A stretch of 64,000 nt of DNA from JBOHDX01 sp050700835 (GCA_050700835.1 JBOHDX010000080.1:1-64000); one strand, 5' to 3'. Positions 18,284 through 27,354 are shown, numbered from the stretch's first letter. Numbers and translations are program-made. The notes: generated from the sequence alone by a model not told the origin.

Positions 18284-18609
18284 GCGACCATCAAGGCAAC
18301 GTCCCCGAGTGGCACCGCGCGTGGGTGAGCGCGCTGGATGCGCTCGAGCAGGACGTCGACGACGCTGAGCGGCTGCTGGCGGCCAACGCGACACCGGAGC
18401 CGCAGGTCACCTGGCAGCCGCCGCTCGTGCATGGCCCGATGCCGCAGGACCTGCTCCCCCGCGCGCGGCTGCTGCTCGACCGCCAGCTGCGAGCCTGCCA
18501 GGACATCACCGGGCGCATGACGCACACCCGCCGCCAGGCCAGCCTCACCGGCCGGCTCACCAGCGGCGCGGTGCCGAAGGCTCCGGTGTTCCTGGACCTG
18601 CGCGCCTAG
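18280..18609 (+). CDS. Small FliT-like protein after fliS
   Basis: 109-residue hydrophilic protein with no known motif that I can name. It begins with GTG overlapping the fliS stop by four bases, so it is translationally coupled. Predicted helices are EWHRAWVSALDALEQDVDDAERLL and DLLPRARLLLDRQLRACQDITGRMT. The fliD-fliS-x order and the size match FliT, the chaperone of FliD, although sequence similarity in that family is minimal. It ends with GAVPKAPVFLDLRA. I read it as a probable flagellar export chaperone, inferred from position and helicity. Confidence 0.65.
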   Translation: MSDHQGNVPEWHRAWVSALDALEQDVDDAERLLAANATPEPQVTWQPPLVHGPMPQDLLPRARLLLDRQLRACQDITGRMTHTRRQASLTGRLTSGAVPKAPVFLDLRA

Positions 18610-18644
18610 TCGGGAGCCAACGCCGAGGTGGTTCGGACAGTTCT

Positions 18645-18672
18645 CTCAGGTTCGCCCCGCCACGGCCGAAGA
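18645..18672 (+). promoter_or_regulatory. Sigma 28-type promoter of the flgB-flgC-fliE operon
   Basis: CTCAGGTT begins at 18645 and GCCGAAGA at 18665, again with 16 bp between CTCA and GCCGA. The predicted start is near 18680, about 65 bases before the flgB GTG. It would serve the long rod, basal-body and hook operon. Confidence 0.75.
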
Positions 18673-18745
18673 AGCACCCGAGGGAACGCACCACCCGCCG
18701 ACGGACCGGCACCACGTCACTCCTTTCACATTGTGGAGAGCAGTC

Positions 18746-19108
18746 GTGCCCGACGTCGTCTCACTCACCCTCCAGTCCGCGTTGGACGGTCTGGCCATGC
18801 GCCAGCAGGTCGCCGCCAACAACATCGCCAACGTCGACACGCCGGGCTACCACGCCCAGTCCGTCGACTTCGAGTCCGCGCTGACTCAGGCACTCGGCGC
18901 CGGCGACGACAACACCGTCGCCCAGGACATCGCGGGCGCCACCCCGTCCGTGTCGACGTCCGACGCCCCGGTGGGCGCGAACGGCAACAACGTCGACCTC
19001 GCCACCGAGACGATGACGGCGACGCAGTCGCTGTACCAGTACCAGCTGGTGAGCCGGGCCGTCGACGACCATTACGGCTTGCTGCGCGCCTCGATCGGCG
19101 GCATGTGA
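18746..19108 (+). CDS. flgB: Flagellar basal-body rod protein FlgB
   Basis: 120-residue proximal rod subunit, exported by the flagellar secretion system. The N-terminal helix is [30 protein letters not shown], the rod signature with [12 protein letters not shown]. The C-terminal half is [33 protein letters not shown] chose the GTG at 18746 preceded by GGAGAG; an in-frame TTG fifteen bases upstream is weaker. The stop and the flgC start share one base (TGATG). The operon promoter is upstream at 18645. Confidence 0.93.
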   Translation: MPDVVSLTLQSALDGLAMRQQVAANNIANVDTPGYHAQSVDFESALTQALGAGDDNTVAQDIAGATPSVSTSDAPVGANGNNVDLATETMTATQSLYQYQLVSRAVDDHYGLLRASIGGM

Positions 19109-19506
19109 TGGGTGCCTTCGACATGCTGGGCATCGCCTCGAGCGGCTTGAACATGCACCAGACGTGGCTCGACGCGCTGGCGTACAACATCTCCAACGTC
19201 AACACCACGATGCCGACCAGCGGGCCCGCCTTCCAGGCGCAGTACGTCGAGGCGCAGGCGCTGCCGAACGGCGAAGGGGTCGGAGTGTCGGGGATCGCGC
19301 TCGGCGATCCGACCGGCCGGGTGGTCAACGACCCGAACAACCCGCTCGCCGACGCCAACGGCAACGTCCGGCAGCCCGACATCGACCTGGCCGACCAGAT
19401 GAGCGAGCTGATCATGGCGCAGCGTGGCTTCCAGGCCCAGGTCCAGGTGGCGAAGAACGCGCAGGACGTGTACTCCAGCGCCCTCTCGATTGGCAAGGGC
19501 GCATGA
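19108..19506 (+). CDS. flgC: Flagellar basal-body rod protein FlgC
   Basis: 132-residue rod subunit. N terminus [33 protein letters not shown] is the rod motif with NISNVNT. The middle has [29 protein letters not shown], typical of FlgC. The C-terminal helix [33 protein letters not shown] is conserved. It is coupled to flgB (TGATG) and to fliE (ATGA). The residues around the NTTMPTSG segment replace the common TPGF/Y form, a minor oddity. Confidence 0.95.
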   Translation: MGAFDMLGIASSGLNMHQTWLDALAYNISNVNTTMPTSGPAFQAQYVEAQALPNGEGVGVSGIALGDPTGRVVNDPNNPLADANGNVRQPDIDLADQMSELIMAQRGFQAQVQVAKNAQDVYSSALSIGKGA

Positions 19507-19841
19507 CCGTACCCGCCATCGGGGCTGCGGGCTTCGTGCCCATGACCCCGACCACGCTGACGCAGCCTCCCGCCGGGCCGACCGGTTCGACGTCTGCCGG
19601 CGCCACCGGTGCGACCGGCTCCGCCGACTTCGGCCAGCTGCTCGGGCAGGGGCTGCAACAGCTCCAGGGCCTGCAGAGCAACGCCGACAACCTCGCCGTC
19701 CAGGCGGCCACCGGCAACCTCGCCAACATTCACGACTACACCGTGGCGGCCACTGAGGCCTCCGTCGCGACGCAGCTGACCGTGGCCGTGCGCAACAAGG
19801 CGCTCGAGGCCTTCAACTCCATCATGCAGATGCCGGTCTGA
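19503..19841 (+). CDS. fliE: Flagellar hook-basal body adaptor FliE
   Basis: 112-residue protein linking the MS ring to the rod. The first 35 residues are Pro/Thr/Gly-rich and unstructured. The conserved C-terminal part is [31 protein letters not shown], then [38 protein letters not shown], a clear FliE ending. It overlaps flgC by four bases and fliF by one. The order flgB-flgC-fliE-fliF is the usual one. Confidence 0.93.
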   Translation: MTVPAIGAAGFVPMTPTTLTQPPAGPTGSTSAGATGATGSADFGQLLGQGLQQLQGLQSNADNLAVQAATGNLANIHDYTVAATEASVATQLTVAVRNKALEAFNSIMQMPV

Positions 19842-21448
19842 TGAAGACACAGGTCACCGAGCTCGCGACCCGGGCCCGAAACACGTTCGCGGGCTTCACC
19901 CTCGGCCAGAAGGTCACCGCAATCATCGGCACGCTCGTACTGGTGATCGCCGGCGGCCTCATCTTCCGCTGGGCGTCGACCCCGACGTACGCGACGCTGT
20001 TCGCCAACCTCGCGCCGGCGGACGCGTCCGCGGTCGTGGACAAGCTGAACAGCGACGGCACGCCGTACCAGCTGAGCGACGGCGGCGCGACCGTCCTGGT
20101 TCCGCAGGACAAGGTGTACGCCGAGCGGATCAAGCTCAGTGGGGCCGGACTGCCCTCGTCCACGTCCCAGGGCTACAGCCTGCTCGACAAGGGCGGGCTG
20201 TCCACTTCGTCGTTCGAGCAGGACGTCAACTTCAAGCGGGCGATGGAGGGCGAGCTGGAGAAGACGATCGAGTCGATCGACGGCGTGACCACCGCCACCG
20301 TGCTGCTGTCGATGCCGCAGCAGGACGCCTTCAGCACCGACCAGGGCAAGACCACGGCGTCGGTCCTGGTCGCGACCGATCCGGGCAGCACACTGACCAG
20401 CGAGCAGGTCCAGGCCATCGTCCACCTGGTCGCGTCCTCCACCCAGAACCTCGACCCCAATCAGGTCACCGTCACAGACGCGCACGGGGACGTGCTGTCG
20501 TCGCCCGGGACCGGCGACCTGATGGTCGGCGCGGACAGCCGTGACGCCCAGGTGCAGGCGTTCGAGCAGCGCGAGACGTCCATCGCGCAGGCCATGCTGG
20601 ACCGCGTCTACGGGCCAGGCAACGCGATCGCGAAGGTGACCGCCGACCTCAACTTCGACACCACCGCCACCAGCACGACGCGCTACTTCTACGACAAGCA
20701 TGTGCCGCCGTTGTCGAGCTCGACGACCAGCGAGAAGTACACGTCGCCCAGCGGCGCGACGACCGGCGGCGTGGTCGGCCCCAGTGGTCAGCTGACCCCC
20801 GGCGGCACTGGCAAGGGCACCTCGAAGTACGACAAGAGCTCGGCTGTGGTGGACAACTCCGTCGGCAAGCAGGTGGAGCATCGGGTGGCGGCGCCCGGGT
20901 CGGTGCAGGACATCCACGTGTCGGCGGTGCTCGACAGCTCCCACCTCGGCAAGGTCAACACCGCCCAGGTGCAGGGCATGTTGTCGTCTGCGCTGGGCAT
21001 CAATACCAAGAGGGGCGACTCGATCGACGTGTCGGCCGTTGCCTTCGACCACAGCGCCGAGGCGGCCGCGGCCAAGGCGGTCGCCGCCCAGAAGTCGGCC
21101 GACTCCAAGGCGCAGATGTACTCCATGCTGAAGACCGGCGGCCTGGTGCTGCTGGTGCTGTTCATCGCGTTCGCCGCATGGGTGCGCTCCCGCAAACGCA
21201 ATCAGCAACGGACCGACGCGACGCGTTACGTCGTCGAGCAGCTGCGAGTCGACGCGCTGGCCCGTGCCGACACGGACGCGCTCAGCGCCGGCGGCCCGAC
21301 CGGATCGCTCGCCCTCGAGTCAGGCGTGCCGGGGGCGCCGGAACCTGACGAGAGCGAGGTGGCCCGCAACGAGATCGCCGCGCTGATCGAGCGGCAGCCC
21401 GAAGAGGTGGCGCAGCTGTTGCGCGGCTGGCTGGTGAACTCCTCGTGA
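19841..21448 (+). CDS. fliF: Flagellar MS-ring protein FliF
   Basis: 535-residue membrane protein that forms the MS ring. Transmembrane helices are near residues 25-47 and 430-450. The periplasmic part starts ATYATLFANLAPADASAVVDKLNSDGTPYQLSDGGATVLVP, with the YscJ-like RBM folds. It contains GLPSSTSQGYSLLDKGGLSTSSFEQDVNFKRAMEGEL, a family hallmark. The cytoplasmic end has RNEIAALIERQPEEVAQLLRGWL, the FliG-binding segment. A start ATG shares one base with the fliE stop. Its stop overlaps the fliG GTG. Confidence 0.97.
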   Translation: MKTQVTELATRARNTFAGFTLGQKVTAIIGTLVLVIAGGLIFRWASTPTYATLFANLAPADASAVVDKLNSDGTPYQLSDGGATVLVPQDKVYAERIKLSGAGLPSSTSQGYSLLDKGGLSTSSFEQDVNFKRAMEGELEKTIESIDGVTTATVLLSMPQQDAFSTDQGKTTASVLVATDPGSTLTSEQVQAIVHLVASSTQNLDPNQVTVTDAHGDVLSSPGTGDLMVGADSRDAQVQAFEQRETSIAQAMLDRVYGPGNAIAKVTADLNFDTTATSTTRYFYDKHVPPLSSSTTSEKYTSPSGATTGGVVGPSGQLTPGGTGKGTSKYDKSSAVVDNSVGKQVEHRVAAPGSVQDIHVSAVLDSSHLGKVNTAQVQGMLSSALGINTKRGDSIDVSAVAFDHSAEAAAAKAVAAQKSADSKAQMYSMLKTGGLVLLVLFIAFAAWVRSRKRNQQRTDATRYVVEQLRVDALARADTDALSAGGPTGSLALESGVPGAPEPDESEVARNEIAALIERQPEEVAQLLRGWLVNSS

Positions 21449-22461
21449 GCACCGCGACCGCCACCCCGGAAGGTCTGCGGAAGGCCGCGATCCTGCTGAT
21501 CGCGCTGGGTCGCGACCAAGCCTCGACCGTGCTCAGCCGTTTGCGCGAGAGCGAGGTCGAGGCGCTGTCGATGGAGATCGCGCGGTGCGAGAACATCGGC
21601 GCGACCCAGACCAAGCAGGTCCTGGACCAGTTCCGCGAGCTCGCGCGCGAACGGGCGTACGTCACGCAGGGCGGGCTGTCGTTCGCTCAGGACCTGCTGG
21701 AGGCGTCTCTCGGCGACGAGCGGGCCGGCTCGATCATGGGGCGACTGTCCGCGACCGCGCTGCAGATGCCGTTCCAGTTCCTGCACCGCGCCGACCCTCG
21801 CCAGCTGTTGTCGTTCATCGCCGACGAGCACCCACAGGTGATCGCACTCGTACTCGCGCACATGACCGCCGAGAAGGCGTCTCTGGTCCTGTCCGGCCTC
21901 GGCCCGGAACGGCAGGCCGAGGTCGCCCACCGGATCGCCGTCATGGACCGCACGTCGCCGACGATCATCCGGCAGGTCGAGTCGCTGCTGGAGCGGAAGC
22001 TGTCGTCGGTGCTGGCCCCTGCCGAGCTCTCGGTGGTCGGCGGCGTCGACCCGCTGGTCGACATCATCAACCGTTCCGACCGCGCCACCGAACGGCTGAT
22101 CGTGGAGGGCCTGGAGAGCCGCGACCCGGAGCTGGCCGAGGAGGTCAAGGCGCGGATGTTCGTGTTCGAGGACATCACCAGCCTGGACGACCGTTCGATC
22201 CAGCAGGTGCTTCGTCAGGTCGACACCGCAGACCTCGCGATGGCCCTGAAAGGTGTCAGCGACGAGGTCCGCGCCAAGGTCACCGACAACCTGTCTGAGC
22301 GCGCGGCGACCACCTTGCTGGAGGAGGTCGACCTGCTCGGCCAAGTCCGGTTGCGTCAGGTCGAGGAGGCGCAGCAGAAGGTCATCCGTGCCATCCGCGA
22401 GCTGGAGGAGTCCGGCCAGATCGTGGTGAGGAGGTCGGGCGATGACGAGTTCGTGGTCTGA
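21445..22461 (+). CDS. fliG: Flagellar motor switch protein FliG
   Basis: 338-residue C-ring rotor protein that contacts MotA. The N-terminal domain begins GLRKAAILLIALGRDQASTVL. The middle domain has FQFLHRADPRQLLSFIADEHPQVIALVLAHM, containing the EHPQ motif. The C-terminal torque helix contains FVFEDITSLDDRSIQQVLRQVDTADLAMAL, with the conserved charged residues that meet MotA. It starts with GTG, overlaps fliF by four bases and fliH by 20 bases. It ends IVVRRSGDDEFVV. Confidence 0.97.
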   Translation: MSTATATPEGLRKAAILLIALGRDQASTVLSRLRESEVEALSMEIARCENIGATQTKQVLDQFRELARERAYVTQGGLSFAQDLLEASLGDERAGSIMGRLSATALQMPFQFLHRADPRQLLSFIADEHPQVIALVLAHMTAEKASLVLSGLGPERQAEVAHRIAVMDRTSPTIIRQVESLLERKLSSVLAPAELSVVGGVDPLVDIINRSDRATERLIVEGLESRDPELAEEVKARMFVFEDITSLDDRSIQQVLRQVDTADLAMALKGVSDEVRAKVTDNLSERAATTLLEEVDLLGQVRLRQVEEAQQKVIRAIRELEESGQIVVRRSGDDEFVV

Positions 22462-23149
22462 GTCGACCCTGCTGCACGGGGCCGGCGCGACGGATGCGAC
22501 CCGGGCCCCGATGGACACCGACCTCGTGGACGGCCGGTGGACCCGGTTGGGCGAGGGACAGGTCCGTGGCGACGCGGTCACCGAGGCCTCGCTGGGGCTT
22601 CTCGCCGACCGAGTGCGGCAGGCCGCCCGCGCCGAGGGTTTCTCGTCCGGCTGGGCCCAAGGGCGGCGCAAGGCGGCCGACGAGTCTGCGGCGGCCGCCT
22701 CAGAGCACGCGAGCACCTTGGCCGCCGAGCGGGCACGGTACGCCGACCAGGCTGAGCAGGCCCTGCACGCTGTGGTCGCCGCCACCCAACGCCTCGACAA
22801 GTCGATGGCCGCCGCGTGCGCGGCGGTCGAGTCGCGGGCCGGCGAGGTGGCCTTGGCGCTGACAGAGGTCCTGCTCGGCCGCGAGCTTGCCGACGGGCCC
22901 GGGTCGGCGCAAGCGGCGGTGCTGCGGGCATTGACGCTGGCACCCACCGGCCTGCCCGTGGTCGTCCGGCTCAACCCGGCCGACATCACGATGCTGGCCG
23001 AGCTGGGCACCAACGTTCCGCCGCAGGTCAGCCTGACGCCCGATCCCAGCGTGCAACCCGGCGACGCCGTCGCGGTCTCCGGCGCGACCACCGTCGACGC
23101 CACCCTCGGCGCCGCGCTCGCCCGAGTCCGGGAGGTTCTGCTCCCGTGA
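22442..23149 (+). CDS. fliH: Flagellar export ATPase regulator FliH
   Basis: 235-residue cytosolic stator of the FliI ATPase. The N-terminal half is Ala-rich and helical (ADRVRQAARAEGFSSGWAQGRRKAADES), with a short GxxxG-like region. The C-terminal half VVAATQRLDKSMAAACAAVE, VALALTEVLLGREL, then VRLNPADITMLAELG and AVAVSGATTVDATLGAALARVREVL resembles the FliH/YscL fold. The start overlaps fliG by 20 bases. The gene sits directly before fliI, as expected. Confidence 0.88.
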   Translation: MTSSWSESTLLHGAGATDATRAPMDTDLVDGRWTRLGEGQVRGDAVTEASLGLLADRVRQAARAEGFSSGWAQGRRKAADESAAAASEHASTLAAERARYADQAEQALHAVVAATQRLDKSMAAACAAVESRAGEVALALTEVLLGRELADGPGSAQAAVLRALTLAPTGLPVVVRLNPADITMLAELGTNVPPQVSLTPDPSVQPGDAVAVSGATTVDATLGAALARVREVLLP

Positions 23150-24483
23150 CTGCCACGCAGGTCCTCGCCCAGACGCTGTCCGCGGAGCGCGTGCACACAG
23201 CCCTGCAGGCGGCACGACCGATCGCCACCGGCCAGGTCGTGGAGGCCGTGGGTCTCAGCCTGCTGGTGCGAGGTGTCGACGCCGCCGTCGGCGACCTCGT
23301 CGAGGTCGGCACCGGGCGTACCACCACGCCGCTGCTCGCGGAAGTCGCGGCCGCGACCGTCCGCGGACTGATCTGCCTGCCGTTGGGGTCCACCACCGGA
23401 GTGGCGGCCGGTGACCCGGTCCTCGCCACCGGTGCACCGCTGCAGGTGCCCGTCGGTCCCGCTTTGCTTGGCCGCGTGCTCGACGGGCTCGGACGGCCGC
23501 TGGACGGCGGCCCGTCGCTCGACCACCTGCCGCGGGTGCCAGTGGAGCATCAGGCTCCCGAGGCGCTGACCCGGTCACGCATCGACGCGCAGGTCGGCCT
23601 CGGCGTACGCGCCCTCGACGCGCTCATCCCGTGCGGCCGCGGTCAACGGTTGGGGATCATGGCCGGTTCGGGCGTGGGCAAGTCGACACTGTTGTCGCTG
23701 ATCGCGCGCAACACTCGCGCCAACGTGTGCGTCGTCGCGCTCGTCGGAGAGCGGGGCCGCGAGGTTCGCGAGTTCCTGGAGAACGACCTCGGCGCGGACG
23801 GGTTGTCGCGTTCGGTGGTCGTCGTGGCCACGTCGGACGCACCGCCGGTCGAGCGCCTGCGGGCTGCGTTCGTCGCCACCCGGATCGCTGAGTCCTTCCG
23901 CGACCAGGGGGCCGACGTCGTGCTGATGATGGACAGCCTCACCCGGGTCGCGATGGCGCAGCGCGAGGTGGGGTTGTCCGCCGGTGAGCCCCCGGCGACG
24001 CGCGGCTACCCGCCGAGCGTGTTCGCGCTGCTGGCCCGGCTCGTCGAACGCGCGGGACCCGCCCGGCACGGCTCGATCACCGGGCTGTACACGATCCTGG
24101 TCGAGGGCGACGACATCCACGACCCGATCGGTGACTCGGCCCGGTCGTACCTGGACGGGCATGTGGTGTTGTCACGCCGGCTGGCGTCCGCCGGGCACTA
24201 CCCCAGCATCGACGTGCTTGGTTCGGTGTCGCGACTCACCAGCGCCGTCACCGACGACGTGCAGCAGGCCGACGCCACCGAGGTCCGGCGGCTGCTCGCC
24301 GCGCACGCGGATGTCCGCGAGCTGGTCGAGATCGGCGCGTACGTCGCGGGCACCAACCCGGTTGCCGACCGCGCGCTCGCGCTGAAGCCGGCGCTCGACG
24401 CGTTCTGCCGCCAGCGGGTCGACGAGCACAGTGATCTGGCCGACACCTGGAGCGCGTTGCACGAGCTGGTGAGTGCCCCATGA
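23146..24483 (+). CDS. fliI: Flagellum-specific ATPase FliI
   Basis: 445-residue export ATPase, homologous to the F1 beta subunit, that unfolds and delivers export substrates. Walker A is GSGVGKST with Lys179. The Walker B segment is ADVVLMMDSLTRVAMAQREVGL, and the ATPase signature is GYPPSVFALLARLVERAG. It ends with a FliI-type helical domain. I chose the GTG at 23146, which overlaps the fliH stop (GTGA); no earlier codon keeps homology. N terminus VTATQVLAQ is short compared with enteric FliI, as in many Gram-positive bacteria. Confidence 0.97.
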   Translation: MTATQVLAQTLSAERVHTALQAARPIATGQVVEAVGLSLLVRGVDAAVGDLVEVGTGRTTTPLLAEVAAATVRGLICLPLGSTTGVAAGDPVLATGAPLQVPVGPALLGRVLDGLGRPLDGGPSLDHLPRVPVEHQAPEALTRSRIDAQVGLGVRALDALIPCGRGQRLGIMAGSGVGKSTLLSLIARNTRANVCVVALVGERGREVREFLENDLGADGLSRSVVVVATSDAPPVERLRAAFVATRIAESFRDQGADVVLMMDSLTRVAMAQREVGLSAGEPPATRGYPPSVFALLARLVERAGPARHGSITGLYTILVEGDDIHDPIGDSARSYLDGHVVLSRRLASAGHYPSIDVLGSVSRLTSAVTDDVQQADATEVRRLLAAHADVRELVEIGAYVAGTNPVADRALALKPALDAFCRQRVDEHSDLADTWSALHELVSAP

Positions 24484-24917
24484 GTCGCGCTCTGGCCGTG
24501 CTGGCACGGGTTCGCGAGGCACGCGAGAAGGACAGCCTCGTGGGCCTGCTCACCAGCGCTGCGCTGACCGCCGAACGGGACCACGCGGCAGCCGTCGCCC
24601 GGGCTGCGTACTCGGAGGAGCCGCGCGCCGTGGACGGCAGCCCGCAGCGCTTTCTCGCCCACCGGGCCGCCCTCGTCGTCGCCGCGAACGTGCTCGACCA
24701 CCGCGACCAGGTGGCGCGCGACAGCGCCCTGACCACCTCCGTCGCGCGCCGCCGCTGGCAGGACGACCGAGTCTCGCTGCGGACGGTCGAACGGCTGGTG
24801 GAGCGGCGTGCCGAGGCCGAGCGCAGCGAGCGTGAGCGGCGCGAGACCCGCGAGCTGGACCTGATCGCCGAGCAGCTGCACCACCGGCGCGCCCGGGACG
24901 GGGAGGTGTCGTCATGA
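24480..24917 (+). CDS. fliJ: FliJ-like flagellar export coupling protein
   Basis: 145-residue coiled-coil protein following fliI, where FliJ usually lies. It starts MSRALAVLARVREAREKDSLVGLL and has long charged helices such as LVERRAEAERSERERRETRELDLIAEQL. FliJ forms the stalk of the FliI hexamer and interacts with FlhA. Sequence is poorly conserved across the family, so the call rests on coiled-coil character, size and context. Its GTG/ATG overlaps are typical of the operon (ATGA at both ends). Confidence 0.8.
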   Translation: MSRALAVLARVREAREKDSLVGLLTSAALTAERDHAAAVARAAYSEEPRAVDGSPQRFLAHRAALVVAANVLDHRDQVARDSALTTSVARRRWQDDRVSLRTVERLVERRAEAERSERERRETRELDLIAEQLHHRRARDGEVSS

Positions 24918-25906
24918 GCATCACCGACGTGACCACGCGGATCCAGCAGATCCAGTCCGGGTTGGCGGCGTTGTCCGGTCAGCCGTCGACGCCGACGAGC
25001 GCCGCTGCGTTCTCCAGCGCGATGGCGCAGGCGTCCCTGCTCAGTGGCGCTGCGCCCGCCGAGCTGAGCGCCGGTACGACCGGTCTGCCGGACGCGACTC
25101 TCGGCGGTACCGCGTCCGTCTCCGGCCAAGCCGTGGTGGACGACGCCAAGAAGTACCTCGGCGTGCCCTACGTCTGGGGTGGCACCGACCCCAAGACCGG
25201 CCTCGACTGCTCCGGCCTCGTGCAGGTCGTCTACCGCGACCTCGGGGTCGACCTGCCCAGGGTGGCCGCCGACCAGGCGCACGTCGGGACCGCCGTGCCC
25301 GACCTCGCACACGCCCAACCCGGAGACATCCTCGCCTTCGGCGACCCGGCGCACCACGTCGGTATCTACGTCGGCGACAACCAGATGATCGAGTCGCCTC
25401 GGCCAGGACTCGCGGTGCGGATCGCGCCCGTCTACGAGACGCCGACGGCGATCCGTCGGGTGATGACAGGCGCCGCGGCGACCGCGCCGACTCCGCCGGA
25501 CAATGGCAGCCCAGCCGCGCTGGACTCGTTGTTCGCACAGGCTGGGGCGAAGTACGGCGTCGACCCGAGCCTGCTCGCCGCCGTCGCGAAGCAGGAGTCG
25601 GGGTTCGACCCCTCCGCGGTCTCGCCTGCAGGGGCGCAGGGCCTGATGCAGCTGATGCCCAGCACCGCAGCGGGTCTCGGCGTCAGCAATCCCTTCGACC
25701 CCACCCAGGCCGTGAACGGCGCCGCCAAGCTGTTGGGCAGCCTGCAGCGCGAGTTCGGGTCGACGCCTCTCGCGTTGGCCGCGTACAACGCAGGGCCGGG
25801 CGCAGTGCACCGGTACGGCGGCATCCCGCCGTACCCCGAGACGCAGAGCTACGTGCGCTCGGTGCTGGCGTACCAGTCCCAGCTGGCTATGCGGGAGGTG
25901 GCGTGA
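24914..25906 (+). CDS. NlpC/P60 plus lytic transglycosylase: flagellar-locus muramidase
   Basis: 330-residue protein with two cell-wall hydrolase domains. An Ala/Ser-rich N-terminal region (1-70) precedes an NlpC/P60 endopeptidase: VDDAKKYLGVPYVWGGTD, catalytic Cys99 in LDCSGLV, His147/His148 in AHHVGIYVG. After a linker there is a lytic transglycosylase (SLT) domain: catalytic Glu228 in AKQESGFDPSAVS, GAQGLMQLMPSTA and LALAAYNAGPGAV. There is no obvious signal peptide. It lies between fliJ and fliK, where rod-cap/muramidase FlgJ function would be expected, so it probably opens peptidoglycan for the rod. Secretion through the flagellar apparatus is an inference. Confidence 0.9.
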   Translation: MSITDVTTRIQQIQSGLAALSGQPSTPTSAAAFSSAMAQASLLSGAAPAELSAGTTGLPDATLGGTASVSGQAVVDDAKKYLGVPYVWGGTDPKTGLDCSGLVQVVYRDLGVDLPRVAADQAHVGTAVPDLAHAQPGDILAFGDPAHHVGIYVGDNQMIESPRPGLAVRIAPVYETPTAIRRVMTGAAATAPTPPDNGSPAALDSLFAQAGAKYGVDPSLLAAVAKQESGFDPSAVSPAGAQGLMQLMPSTAAGLGVSNPFDPTQAVNGAAKLLGSLQREFGSTPLALAAYNAGPGAVHRYGGIPPYPETQSYVRSVLAYQSQLAMREVA

Positions 25907-27345
25907 GCATCCCAGCCGCGGCACGTCCGGTGCCCAGCGGGCACGACGCGACGACGACAGGCGCCGCCGGTGACCTGGCGGCAGCCGGCGCCGGCGCCGC
26001 GTTCCTCGCCTTGGTGGCCCCGCTGCTCGGTGACCCGGTCACGCCGGCCTCATCTGGCGCCTCGCTCACCGACGGCGGACCGGCGGCGGCGGTCGCCGCG
26101 ACCGGTGGAGGCGCGGGCGTACCGACGTTCGTCGCAGCCGCGCCGGCCGGACCAAGTGCCGTGCCCGGAAACGTGGCCCACGCCACGCCCCACACCCTGG
26201 GCGGCACCGTCGCCGCGCTCAGCCCGCAGACCCCCACGGCGGCCGGGGGCACGGCAAGGGGGCCGTCGTCGCCATCTGGCGGCGCTCCGGTCGTGACGAA
26301 GGGACCCGCCATGTCGAACCGGAACCCGGCCGATGACGCCCGCTTCGCGATCAAGCGGGTCGCGACGACCGCAGCCGACGTGTCGGCTGCCCGGCTGCTG
26401 GCCTCCGCGCGATTCGCGGCTCTGGCCAACCAGGGCGCGGCGCCGCCGGAGGACGCAGCCGACGAGCTGGCCGGGGAGGCCCCGCCCGTTCCCACCGGGG
26501 CCGCAGCGCCCGTTCCCACTGGGGCGGCAGCGCCGGTTCCCACCGGGCCGGCAGCGCCCGTTCCCACCGGGGAGGCCATCGCGCTTCCTGACGGAGCGTC
26601 CACCGCGCTTCTCGCCGGGCCGGCACCGGGTGTACCGACGGGTTCCGGACCTGGCGGCTCCTCCGCTGCGCCGCCGGCGCCGTCCGACCCGGCTCCGTCC
26701 GACCCGGCGTCGTCGGACCCGGCTCCGCGCCCCGTCCAGGCCAACATGGACGGCCCCGACACGGACGGCCCCGACACGACCGGCGGTCCCGCATCGGCCG
26801 GCCCCCCGGCCAATGCACTGCCGAACGCGCCGACCGCCGCCGGCAGCACGTCCGGCTCGGCGAGCGTGGACCCGGGACTGCCTGCCACGTTGAGCCCGCT
26901 CCAGGCGGCCGCCGTCCGCCAACAGGCGGCGCAGGCGATCACCCGGCTCGCTGGCAACGGGGCGGGCGACCAGCAGCTGACCCTGCGGCTGCACCCTGCC
27001 GATCTCGGACAGGTCGACGTGAGCGTCCGGGTTCGACACGGGATCGTCGATGTCATCCTGGCCAGCACACACGACGGCACCCGCGCGGCCCTGGATGCCG
27101 GCTCGTCGGACCTTCGTCGGCTGCTCACCGATGCCGGCCTCGGTGCCGGGCAGGTAGATGTCCGCGACCTCCTCGACCAGACCGGAGGAGGGGGCGCCCA
27201 CGCAGGTGCGCACGGACACGGTGAGCAGCGATCGCCCTCGACCGACACCCCCCGGCGTACCAGCGCTGCACCCGCCCGCCTCGTCGCCACTTCGCCCCAA
27301 CCAACCACTAGGAACGACGCCGACGGCGTCGACCTTCGCCTGTGA
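25903..27345 (+). CDS. fliK: Flagellar hook-length control protein FliK
   Basis: 480-residue secreted ruler. The first 330 residues are low-complexity Ala/Pro/Gly/Thr. They include an eight-residue tandem repeat of APVPTGAA type and a later PSDPAPSDPASSDPAP stretch. The conserved C-terminal Flg_hook domain is TRLAGNGAGDQQLTLRLHPADLGQVDVSVRVRHGIVDVIL, then DAGSSDLRRLLTDAGLGAGQVDV. The C-terminal domain switches substrate specificity from hook to filament. It starts at GTG overlapping the previous stop and ends 9 bases before flgD. Length is average, but the repeat suggests ruler-length variability. Confidence 0.9.
   Translation: MSIPAAARPVPSGHDATTTGAAGDLAAAGAGAAFLALVAPLLGDPVTPASSGASLTDGGPAAAVAATGGGAGVPTFVAAAPAGPSAVPGNVAHATPHTLGGTVAALSPQTPTAAGGTARGPSSPSGGAPVVTKGPAMSNRNPADDARFAIKRVATTAADVSAARLLASARFAALANQGAAPPEDAADELAGEAPPVPTGAAAPVPTGAAAPVPTGPAAPVPTGEAIALPDGASTALLAGPAPGVPTGSGPGGSSAAPPAPSDPAPSDPASSDPAPRPVQANMDGPDTDGPDTTGGPASAGPPANALPNAPTAAGSTSGSASVDPGLPATLSPLQAAAVRQQAAQAITRLAGNGAGDQQLTLRLHPADLGQVDVSVRVRHGIVDVILASTHDGTRAALDAGSSDLRRLLTDAGLGAGQVDVRDLLDQTGGGGAHAGAHGHGEQRSPSTDTPRRTSAAPARLVATSPQPTTRNDADGVDLRL
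26482..26577 (+). repeat. 24-bp tandem repeat coding APVPTGAA in fliK
   Basis: Four near-identical copies of a 24-bp unit beginning GCGCCCGTTCCCACCGGGG lie in frame and add about 8 residues each to the FliK ruler region. Slippage would change the number of repeat units without a frameshift. Confidence 0.85.
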
Positions 27346-27354
27346 GGTGACCTC

